A DNA stretch of 25,988 nt, from NCBI GenBank assembly GCA_964524145.1, contig CAZGCA010000090.1, forward strand, positions 1 through 25,988. The letters are read 5' to 3'. Below the pieces are notes generated by a model. That model did no database searches. It worked only from the letters and a program-made list of their open reading frames with translations, and was not told the origin of the DNA. The stretch is from CAZGCA01 sp964524145. GTDB taxonomy: Bacteria > Hydrogenedentota > CAZGCA01. The position numbers and the translations under genes are program-made. The number at the start of each line of letters is the position of its first letter. Position 1 is the first letter of the stretch. Shown here in pieces: positions 16,377 through 22,680 of the stretch.

Positions 16377-16808
16377 TCACGACTGCCGCCGAGGCTGTGC
16401 GCTGGCATCCAGGTCTGGCGCGCCGCCGGTAATCCGGTCCACCCGCCATATGCATGTGCTATCACCCTTCGGGATGAGCTTCTCAAGACGATACCCGAAT
16501 TCCTGATTGAGTCCTTCCACAAAGCCCTCCATCCACCAAGCGTAGAATCTGCAACTTAATGGGCGCAGCATTGACCACGGACACTCTGTTACTTCCCGCA
16601 CAAAGCGATCTGGGGTTTGTTCGATAATGCGTCCACGAATGTCGAACAGCTCCTCTATCCGCATGATGTTGCGGCCAATGGCTGAGGCATCTGCCGCTTG
16701 CTGTTCCGCTGCTTCCCGGCCCGCAGCGCGGACCGATCGGTATAGCAAATCGCGAACGCCATCCGGCCCGAACCCAGCCAGGAGTTTTTCCATGATACCA
16801 TCGTGCAT
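16377..16808 (-). CDS. L-2-amino-thiazoline-4-carboxylic acid (ATC) hydrolase-family protein
   Basis: A 143-aa soluble protein. The C-terminal half, with EVTECPWSM (Cys76), SCRFYAWWMEGFVEGLNQEF (Cys86) and LIPKGDSTCIWRV (Cys119), matches the cysteine pattern of the ATC-hydrolase-like family (PF14196), most members of which have no proven function and occur near methyltransferase or B12-related genes. The N-terminus may be incomplete: a different frame just upstream, overlapping the end of the TrmO-like gene, reads MPRKDHLYSILKQHLDSEL, which resembles the usual start of the family, so a frameshift near 16800-16815 is possible. The ATG at 16808 lies 36 bp after the TrmO-like gene. A second in-frame ATG is at 16793. 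Confidence 0.65.
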   Translation of the reverse strand: MHDGIMEKLLAGFGPDGVRDLLYRSVRAAGREAAEQQAADASAIGRNIMRIEELFDIRGRIIEQTPDRFVREVTECPWSMLRPLSCRFYAWWMEGFVEGLNQEFGYRLEKLIPKGDSTCIWRVDRITGGAPDLDASAQPRRQS

Positions 16809-16844
16809 CCTACCCCAAACATCGACGATATCCCTGGCAGTTCG

Positions 16845-17219
16845 CTATCGAGATGCTGCTTTAATATCGAGTACAGGTGATCCTTCCTTGGCATCAAGAC
16901 CCTTCACCGTCACGCGGACTCCCTCAATAGCTACCACTTCCACGCGGGACACCCCTATTGGATTGGGTCTCATAGGGCTTCGAAGGGAGAATACGCCCTG
17001 TCGAGGCTTGTTTCTGTTGCCTTGCGGATGAACTTGAAGCACTTGCCTGTGTCTGCCGCTAAGCTCATGCATCCAGTAAAGAACGTCCACAAAACCCCCG
17101 GGTCGAAGGCTATTCAAACCGTCTAGCAAGTCCTCGCTGAGGTAGATAATGGATTTGCCTCCCGAGACTTTCCGCACAGTGCCGATCGGCTTGATGTCTA
17201 CTTCGGGGCTCACACACAT
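16845..17219 (-). CDS. TrmO/TsaA-type SAM-dependent methyltransferase
   Basis: A 124-aa one-domain protein of the TrmO (YaeB/TsaA) fold. The diagnostic segment GVFSLRSPMRPNPIGVSRVEV is at residues 75-95, preceded by VLYWMHELSGR and followed by VKGLDAKEGSPVLDIKA. In Escherichia coli TrmO methylates N6-threonylcarbamoyladenosine in tRNA; that enzyme is longer (about 235 aa) and has a C-terminal domain missing here. Short stand-alone versions are common in anaerobes and archaea and their substrate is uncertain. The start ATG has an AGGA close by. It lies 197 bp downstream of the RACo-like gene, with a structured segment between them. Confidence 0.8.
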   Translation of the reverse strand: MCVSPEVDIKPIGTVRKVSGGKSIIYLSEDLLDGLNSLRPGGFVDVLYWMHELSGRHRQVLQVHPQGNRNKPRQGVFSLRSPMRPNPIGVSRVEVVAIEGVRVTVKGLDAKEGSPVLDIKAASR

Positions 17220-17293
17220 GGTCCTAACCCTGACCCATCTTGCGAATACCGTTCAACGTCCCGTTGAGTCGCTGTTCTCCTCCATCTCGTCAT

Positions 17294-17346
17294 GACAGCA
17301 GGCACGTCCCGGTCGGCCACGGGGACGACTCCGTATTTCTGCTGTC
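17294..17346. other. Nested hairpin in the leader of the TrmO-like gene
   Basis: An outer helix of 8 perfect pairs (GACAGCAG 17294-17301 with CTGCTGTC 17339-17346) encloses an inner helix CGTCCC (17305-17310) with GGGACG (17322-17327), extendable by G17311-C20 across one bulged G. The loop is 17312-17319. It lies in the gap between the RACo-like stop and the TrmO-like start. It has no T-run, so it is not a simple terminator. It does not match the cobalamin or SAM riboswitch cores that I know; an RNA leader element or a transcript-processing site is possible. Confidence 0.4.
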
Positions 17347-17416
17347 TGCCGTAATGAACCCCGCGACCTACTCAAGGGCCGCCGAGGACTATCACCCTTC
17401 GCCTGACTGACAAGAC

Positions 17417-19039
17417 CTAGAAGTACATGTTCTCCGCGACCACGTACTGGAATTCTTGACCCTCCACTTCATTTGGTTTTGTGTGTTCTATTAAGCCGAC
17501 CAACTGTTCGGCGTCGCGTCTTTTCTGCTGTGAGATCAACATCTCTCTGGCACCTGCCAAAGCGCCGTTTCCAAATCTGACAAACTTGCTCTTGTCGGCC
17601 TGCGGCAGCAAGCCTATAACCATCGCGTTGTCAACGTTCATGTAGTTCGCGAACGCTCCTGCCAAGTATATTCTCGACACGTGATCGAGCGTGGTACCGT
17701 AGTAACGTATCAAGAGGTCCTGGTCCGTACGCAAACCGGCTTTGGCTACAATCAACTGATTGATATCGTCCTGAGAGATACTTAGAGATCCTGTTATGCG
17801 GTAGTCTCGGGCAATCCTTGCTTTCTCGTTCATGATCTTGCTCTTCAGGAGTTCGGCTAGCAGGTCTATCACGCCTGACCCGCACACACCCAACGGAGCC
17901 TTATCACCGAGAGTCTTGTACTTTGCTTGACCATCCTCAATCTTGACCTCAGTTATTGCGCCTTCGATAGCGCCGACACCACATCTGATCTGATACCCTT
18001 CATATGCGCCACCTGCCGCGCACGAAGCGGTCATGATCCTATCTTTATTCCCGATCACGACCTCCCCGTTGGTTCCCACATCGATGATCATCTCTATCTC
18101 GTCACTCTGATAGAGCCCCGTTGCTATGATGTCCGCGAGGCAATCCGCGCCAGCATGCCCCCCAATGAAAGGAGCGCCGTATGCCATACCTAACGGGTGA
18201 GTTGCTAGCCCAAGTCCAGAAGCTCTTCGCGTAAGCGCCGTTTTGCTGGAGGGCTCAAACGGAATCACGCCCAAATCGCGAATATTCTGACCAAAAAGAA
18301 TACTCCTCATGGTGCTGTTGCCCACAGCCACCACGTCATAGATGCTGTTCGTAGTGGACCCAGGGGCTGCCCCGAGCCGTTCTTCCAACTCACGTAGACT
18401 CTGATTCACGCCTCCCGTAACCGCTCGCTGTAATTCTCTCAGACCACCTTCATGTCCGCTTGCATATCCGATTCTGGAAATGACGTCATTACCATACGCA
18501 ATCTGCGGGTTCTTGCCCGCAATTGGATTCCCAACGTTCTTGCCTGTCTCCAAATCAACAACCTGCATGGCCAAGGTTGTTGTGCCCACGTCTACGGCCA
18601 ATCCGAACATGCTTCCTTCATAGGGTCCTAAATCCTCTCCGGTATGATATAACACCCGGTCGTCTCTTCTTTTCACGCAGGGATTCAGGGCAGTGTGCGT
18701 CTCTGCACACTCGGTCAGAATGGTGTACCTGCCAAAGTCCGGGATAAATACGAGGATTCGTTCCGCATCCTTAGCCACTTTGGCTTGGCAGGCCAATCTC
18801 CGATTGGCTTTCAGTTGCCCGTCCTCCAAAAAGCGGCTCTCGACGTCCGTCGCGGGGGTTAGGTACTCCGCACCCGTTTCAATCCTTACAACATCTTTCC
18901 CGCACGTGCCCTGTCCACCGCATTCGGAGTCGATTTCTACCCCTCCGATTCGTCTGACATGCTGCAAGATGGTCTCACCCACGACGAGCTCAATTCCATC
19001 TCTGCCTCTCGCATATTGAGGAAAGAACATTTTCGCCAT
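17417..19039 (-). CDS. RACo-type corrinoid-protein reactivator: ferredoxin plus ASKHA (DUF4445) domain
   Basis: A 540-aa protein. Residues about 1-95 are a [2Fe-2S] ferredoxin domain; residues about 145-530 form the ASKHA ATPase domain with LAVDVGTTTLAMQVVD (phosphate 1), MIIDVGTNGEVVIGNKDRIMTASCAAGGAYEG, GVCGSGVIDLLAELL and IYLAGAFANYMNVDNAMVIGLLP. Proteins of this type reduce inactive Co(II) corrinoid proteins to Co(I) using ATP; the prototype is RACo, which serves the corrinoid iron-sulfur protein of acetogens. The cluster-binding pattern is C40-x5-C46-x2-D49...C84: the third cysteine of the usual CGxxGTCGKC is an aspartate (codon GAT at 18893-18895). The frame is intact around it. No corrinoid protein gene is in the window. 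The RBS is strong (AGGAGG), 11 nt from ATG. Confidence 0.9.
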   Translation of the reverse strand: MAKMFFPQYARGRDGIELVVGETILQHVRRIGGVEIDSECGGQGTCGKDVVRIETGAEYLTPATDVESRFLEDGQLKANRRLACQAKVAKDAERILVFIPDFGRYTILTECAETHTALNPCVKRRDDRVLYHTGEDLGPYEGSMFGLAVDVGTTTLAMQVVDLETGKNVGNPIAGKNPQIAYGNDVISRIGYASGHEGGLRELQRAVTGGVNQSLRELEERLGAAPGSTTNSIYDVVAVGNSTMRSILFGQNIRDLGVIPFEPSSKTALTRRASGLGLATHPLGMAYGAPFIGGHAGADCLADIIATGLYQSDEIEMIIDVGTNGEVVIGNKDRIMTASCAAGGAYEGYQIRCGVGAIEGAITEVKIEDGQAKYKTLGDKAPLGVCGSGVIDLLAELLKSKIMNEKARIARDYRITGSLSISQDDINQLIVAKAGLRTDQDLLIRYYGTTLDHVSRIYLAGAFANYMNVDNAMVIGLLPQADKSKFVRFGNGALAGAREMLISQQKRRDAEQLVGLIEHTKPNEVEGQEFQYVVAENMYF

Positions 19040-19104
19040 TTCTCTAACATCCTCCTACCAGTTGCACTGCGCTTTTTCGCCCAACCACCGCTGTCCATCC
19101 GTTT

Positions 19105-19287
19105 TCAAGACACGTCATGGCCACTTTCGCCGTTGTCAATCCACCATAGCTCACCGTACTCTCGAACAGTGCCGGATTCCCGATCGGAGCTCGCCTCAAC
19201 TTCCACTACCGTTGCCCATATCTCATCCCAGTCAACATGAGACAAGTCTACACCCCTCCAATCTTGCTCTTGCGCACATTGCTTCAT
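19105..19287 (-). CDS. Small 60-aa hypothetical protein
   Basis: A 60-aa acidic frame, MKQCAQEQDWRGVDLSHVDWDEIWATVV..., between the YkoF-like and RACo-like genes. The ATG at 19287 has AAGGTG six bases upstream; a longer form from 19293 or 19362 is possible. The N-terminal DWDEIW followed 20 residues later by ELWW is like the first 50 residues of some class I methyltransferases, which then continue into a Rossmann fold. Here the frame stops, and the other frames downstream show no methyltransferase sequence, so it may be a remnant. Low confidence; its place in the operon (gaps of 65 and 132 bp) is the main support. Confidence 0.35.
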   Translation of the reverse strand: MKQCAQEQDWRGVDLSHVDWDEIWATVVEVEASSDRESGTVREYGELWWIDNGESGHDVS

Positions 19288-19419
19288 GCTCATCACCTTG
19301 CCAGCTAATCCTTTTCCGCCTTCCACGAGCCTACCGCAGGCCCAAGGTACAGCACACTCCATCTGCGCAGTACCAACGGGAAAAGGCCCCGAGGCTCGAA
19401 TGTTACATTAGTGTCCCGC

Positions 19420-19695
19420 TCAGACATCAGTGCCTCCCGTGGCGGGCGAATTCTCCGCGGGACAGGCGTTCGAGACTTTAAGCACGACGACAGCCTCATG
19501 TTGTTCCGCCACCCTTGCAAAGGCGTTCGATATGCCGCAGAATACCTCCGAGAGTTCACCTGTAACCCGCGTGCTCATCACTCCCGTGTCGGTCTCCAAA
19601 GAACTTTCCTTTAGACCGCTGACGAAACTCTCAACTGCCGGTCCGACTGCCTCGGTCCGCAAAGGATAGAGGCTTATTTCCGCCTGAACGTTCAT
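19420..19695 (-). CDS. YkoF-like thiamine/HMP-binding-domain protein
   Basis: A 91-aa protein. MNVQAEISLYPLRTEAVGPAVESFVSGL and STRVTGELSEVFCGISNAFARVAEQHEAVVVLKVSNACP match the single ACT-like ferredoxin-fold repeat of YkoF-like proteins, some of which bind thiamine or hydroxymethylpyrimidine. Bacillus YkoF has two such repeats; this one has a single repeat. The start ATG overlaps the stop of the upstream methyltransferase gene (ATGA) and has RBS GGAGGTG, so the two are coupled. In a corrinoid/methyltransferase setting, binding of a small ring compound is a guess. A tail of about 15 residues, ENSPATGGTDV, is unstructured. Confidence 0.75.
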   Translation of the reverse strand: MNVQAEISLYPLRTEAVGPAVESFVSGLKESSLETDTGVMSTRVTGELSEVFCGISNAFARVAEQHEAVVVLKVSNACPAENSPATGGTDV

Positions 19696-20375
19696 GTTAG
19701 CACCTCCGCGACGATGAATGCACCTGACAAGCTTCCGCCTTTCCCTTGCAGGCGCTGCTTGACCTGCCCGCACCGCCGAATGCTTGGAGCGCTCGGCGTC
19801 GCTACCGATGCCAACATGCGAACGTGGCCGAAGGGATCCAGCAGGTGGCGCAGCTCGTTGGGCGCGAACAATCGGCCCGAAGCGTAAGGCTGTCTCCCCT
19901 CGGCGAGTCGTCGTCGATTGAGCGGGGCGAGCCTGTTCAGTGTGCCGACCAAAACACAGCTTCCCGACTTGACGCAACGAAACATCTCTTTCAGTGCAGA
20001 AGAGACGTTCGAAACGAACTCCAACGTTGCCATTGCTGTCACTGCATCAAATGTCCTATCCTTGAACGGCAGACTGCACGCATCACCCATCGCGAAGATG
20101 CCGTGGGATCTTGATTTCTTCGCCACAAGAATCATCTCCTCGGCAATATCAATGCCGACGACGGTGTACTCAAGCGATGAGAAGAAGCGGCTCCAGTGCC
20201 CCGTGCCGCAGCCGATGTCTAGCAGTCGCTCGCCTGGTCGCCCACGACCGAGCAATCGACGTACATCTGCCTTCTGGACGCGGTCATGAACCTGCCCTAC
20301 GGGCGTCTCATACCATGCGTCATACTCTTCGGCTGATACACCAAAGTCAAACGGCCGGTTCGATGTCTTAGCCAT
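19692..20375 (-). CDS. Class I SAM-dependent methyltransferase
   Basis: A 227-aa cytoplasmic enzyme of the Methyltransf_11/25 type. The SAM-binding motif LLDIGCGTGHWSRFF is at residues 51-65, GIDIAEEMILVAKKS follows (acidic motif II), MGDACSLPFKDRTFDAVTAMATLEF is motif III to IV, and FRCVKSGSCVLVGTLNR is the usual motif VI region. The start MAKTSNRPFDFGVSAEEYDAWYETPVGQ is typical of this subgroup, though no clear RBS lies upstream; a 6-bp GC-rich inverted repeat (20389-20402) sits in the leader. Substrate unknown. Its stop overlaps the YkoF-like start, and 172 bp separate it from the upstream methyltransferase. Confidence 0.85.
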   Translation of the reverse strand: MAKTSNRPFDFGVSAEEYDAWYETPVGQVHDRVQKADVRRLLGRGRPGERLLDIGCGTGHWSRFFSSLEYTVVGIDIAEEMILVAKKSRSHGIFAMGDACSLPFKDRTFDAVTAMATLEFVSNVSSALKEMFRCVKSGSCVLVGTLNRLAPLNRRRLAEGRQPYASGRLFAPNELRHLLDPFGHVRMLASVATPSAPSIRRCGQVKQRLQGKGGSLSGAFIVAEVLT

Positions 20376-20547
20376 ATCTGCATCGTCTACCCGCTGGCGG
20401 GTTCAACCTATTCTCACAGTCTTTGTTTTCCCAGTGCCCCGATCTGACGAACGCCGCCAAAATTCTCCAACGGCAGATCACCATCTCTCGAAACCTTACA
20501 CAGTTCGGTCCACAAACGCTGCACGCTCAAGAGGTCGATAGGAACGC

Positions 20548-21105
20548 TCAAGCAACCGCGGGCCGGAACCCTCGAGCCCAGGTCACCTGCTCGTGCTCAA
20601 TCAGACGGACTCGGACATCTATGAATCCTGCCAGCCGCAAAAGAGATTTTACCTCCTGGGGCCGGTAGTAATCCTCGTCCCAGAGCTGTTGAGCGAGTGA
20701 CCCGCGCGGGAAGTCAACAATGAGCACCTCACCGCCAGGCCGAAGCACGCGGCATGCCTCTCCCAGGATGGTTCCAGCCTTCTCCATCTCGTGCAGCGCC
20801 CAGACCATTACTACCGCATCCATAGAACCGTCAGTGGCGAACTCCAGGTCCGATGCATCCCGGCGAATACAGTGGAAGCGTATGCCCTGACGCGTCCGAC
20901 CCCGACGATCCGGGAAGCTGTCTGAGGAGATATCCACCCCCGTGACTTCCTGACCGTACGCGTCAACCAAGTACCGGACCAATTCGCACGAACCACAGCC
21001 CAGGTCCAGCACGTACCTCGCCAGTCGCAACTCACGACCGATCCGTCTGTGTAGTGACGGCTTGATCTTGTCGTAGAAGTTCTCCGGTAGGTGCTGTCTG
21101 GCCAT
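20548..21105 (-). CDS. Class I SAM-dependent methyltransferase
   Basis: A 185-aa protein: ARYVLDLGCGSCELVRYLVDAYGQEVTGVDIS (about 30-61), RRDASDLEFATDGSMDAVVMVWALHEME and EACRVLRPGGEVLIVDFPRGS are the SAM-binding core. It ends VTWARGFRPAVA. The ATG at 21105 has AGGGG about 5 nt upstream. However, the same frame stays open and codon-like to about 21268 (EEKLPAFVTERLEITRGH just before this Met reads as coding), and family members may start earlier; a strong RBS GGGAGG with ATG at about 21250, in a different frame, suggests a frameshift in a T-run near 21180-21184. The N-terminus is therefore uncertain. It is distinct in sequence from the next methyltransferase in the operon. Confidence 0.8.
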   Translation of the reverse strand: MARQHLPENFYDKIKPSLHRRIGRELRLARYVLDLGCGSCELVRYLVDAYGQEVTGVDISSDSFPDRRGRTRQGIRFHCIRRDASDLEFATDGSMDAVVMVWALHEMEKAGTILGEACRVLRPGGEVLIVDFPRGSLAQQLWDEDYYRPQEVKSLLRLAGFIDVRVRLIEHEQVTWARGFRPAVA

Positions 21106-21268
21106 ATGTCCCCTGGTGATCTCTAATCTTTCTGTCACGAAAGCGGGCAACTTCTCCTCGGGAAGCTCGAATCGATCGAAAAAGGCTCGCCCGATTTGGC
21201 CGTAAAGGTCGCGACCATCTTCTCCGCAGTCTTCGAACTCGTCGGCCGCTGCATACTGTCGCCTCCCG

Positions 21269-21633
21269 TCATCGTTGGGCTGCAAGCGATAGCCATGCGT
21301 TGAGCGCCATAAACACGGCCGCCCCAAGCGTTGTGTAAGCGAATATCCTCTTGAGTTTCTCCGGTCTTGTCCTCAGAGAGAGGGCACCGCCTAGAAACCC
21401 TCCGAGAACCGCTGCGATGCTCATCGGAATCGCCCATAGCGCATTGAAATCCCCTGCGGCCGTATGCCCTAGCAATCCCATAAAGGCCGTCGCGTCAACC
21501 ATAGCGCTTGAAGCATAAGCATGCCGCACGCCACCAGAACTGGGGCGTAAAAGTTCCCACCACCCCGGCCGGTCATTGCCATCAAGGTCGCGATGATCGA
21601 CGTGGCGGCAAATGCTATCATCAACTCCCACAT
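21269..21633 (-). pseudogene. Broken TauE/SafE-family membrane permease
   Basis: Two frames of one decayed gene. From ATG at 21633 the first frame reads MWELMIAFAATSIIATLMAMTGRGGGNFYAPVLVACGM, the normal N-terminus of a TauE/SafE permease with its GRGGG motif, and ends at a stop at 21469. A second frame holds the family's C-terminus from about 21502 (DATAFMGLLGHTAAGDFNALWAIPMSIAAVLGGFLGG ... LRTRPEKLKRIFAYTTLGAAVFMALNAW), ending 21269. About 120 central residues, with several membrane helices, are missing, so both a deletion and a frame change occurred. Intact members are about 250 aa and export anions such as sulfite or sulfonates. An assembly error could mimic this. Confidence 0.75.
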
Positions 21634-21702
21634 AACTTCGTCCACCCAATCCCATCATCATTACACGAGCCGTTACTTATCCGAAGGCCATAAAACCCGC
21701 CT

Positions 21703-21876
21703 CTAGGGTAGGCTCAGTGCATCGTTCGGACATTCATCCGCGCAGGCCCCGCACTCGACACATTCGGCTTCGTCGACCACTGCGACATCATTCTCCACGG
21801 TAATTGCTTCAACTGGACATACGTCAACACACGTGCCGCATCCCGTGCACTTCTCGACATCAACTGTCACTGCCAA
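21703..21876 (-). CDS. 57-aa dicluster [4Fe-4S] ferredoxin (TTG start)
   Basis: A small ferredoxin with two CxxCxxCxxxCP sites: Cys10, 13, 16, 20 and Cys39, 42, 45, 49, in VEKCTGCGTCVDVCPVEAI and EAECVECGACADECPNDAL. Length and spacing are those of a clostridial-type 2[4Fe-4S] ferredoxin, a soluble low-potential electron carrier. There is no ATG; the TTG at 21876 is chosen because AAGGAGG lies 8 nt upstream and the ferredoxin sequence begins a few residues later. It lies between the second ferredoxin (93 bp upstream) and the broken permease (69 bp downstream). It could supply electrons to the RACo-like protein (inference). Confidence 0.9.
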   Translation of the reverse strand: MAVTVDVEKCTGCGTCVDVCPVEAITVENDVAVVDEAECVECGACADECPNDALSLP

Positions 21877-21969
21877 GGCCTTATCCTCCTTCTCACAGTT
21901 GGCTCATTCAACTCTCAATGCACTGCACTGTTTGCACTGCTATCCGTACCGTACTTTCCTTTGGTCGCG

Positions 21970-22323
21970 TTATGACTTATCCCCACCTCTCTCCAGCCTT
22001 TCCATGGTCATCTCCGCGACCTGCTGCTCCGTCTTGAAGTGCCGGATCATGCGTGCCACCAGTCCCTGTTTCTCCGTATCGCTCTTGAAATGCTCCATGA
22101 GCTCCATCACCCACTGGATGTTCGCTTCGACTCGCTGCGGGATACGCTCGCTGTCGTGACGCACAGCTTCTTCCGGGCAAACCTCGTGGCAGTGGCCACA
22201 GCGGATGCACTTGTTATCGTCGATGGCTGCAGTGTCGCTGTCTTTGAGCGATATCGCATCTACAGGACACTCTTCAATACAGATGCCGCATCCAACGCAC
22301 ATCTCTTCATTTACCCATGGCAT
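21970..22323 (-). CDS. Dicluster [4Fe-4S] ferredoxin with helical C-terminal tail
   Basis: A 117-aa protein. Residues 1-55 hold two [4Fe-4S] sites, Cys9, 12, 15, 19 and Cys39, 42, 45, 49 (EEMCVGCGICIEECPVDAI, DNKCIRCGHCHEVCPEEAV). Residues 58-117 form a charged helical extension (RVEANIQWVMELMEHFKSDTEKQGLVARMIRHFKTEQQVAEMTMERLER) probably for partner docking or oligomerisation. The ATG at 22323 has RBS AAAGGAG about 9 nt upstream and is preferred to an in-frame ATG at 22389. It would act as an electron carrier in the cytoplasm alongside the smaller ferredoxin downstream. Confidence 0.9.
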   Translation of the reverse strand: MPWVNEEMCVGCGICIEECPVDAISLKDSDTAAIDDNKCIRCGHCHEVCPEEAVRHDSERIPQRVEANIQWVMELMEHFKSDTEKQGLVARMIRHFKTEQQVAEMTMERLERGGDKS

Positions 22324-22406
22324 AGTTTCTATCTCCTTTCGTACCGACTCCCACTCGACGGACTGAGCGCCGCAGCATGCAAGAGCCATTCAAATTCAAC
22401 ACCTTC

Positions 22407-22673
22407 TCACGGCGTGCCAACGTTCATCTGTTTATCACCAGGGGGCTCCACGCCGTACCAGGCGGATATGGATTTGCCGCTAAAGGCAACGTCCACGCGG
22501 GTCCCTTTCAGAGTGAGACTACGCGGACTTCCCGACCGCGACCAGTTCTTCGGCTGCTGAATACGCCGCATAAGGTCGAGTTTCCCCAGTTCCTTCAACC
22601 TTCTCGTCCTCGGGCGCGCGCAACAAACATGTGCATCACATCCGGCAGATACATTCTCGTTTATCCATAACAT
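22407..22673 (-). CDS. Doubtful 88-aa ORF, possible decayed ferredoxin-like start
   Basis: This fills most of the 357-bp gap between the FkbM-fusion gene and the ferredoxin. From ATG at 22673, 8 bp after the upstream stop, it reads MLWINENVSAGCDAHVCCARPRTRR..., reminiscent of the start of the next gene (MPWVNEEMCVGCGICIEECP) but with most cluster cysteines out of place. The rest, ...GTRVDVAFSGKSISAWYGVEPPGDKQM, matches nothing I know. There is no RBS. It may be a remnant, a small unrelated gene or non-coding. Confidence 0.25.
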   Translation of the reverse strand: MLWINENVSAGCDAHVCCARPRTRRLKELGKLDLMRRIQQPKNWSRSGSPRSLTLKGTRVDVAFSGKSISAWYGVEPPGDKQMNVGTP

Positions 22674-22680
22674 GTCAGCG

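Noticed and set aside
17220..17416. Cobalamin riboswitch upstream of the TrmO-like gene
   Set aside because: Although a corrinoid-related gene is adjacent, the conserved B12-box and related core sequences are not present.
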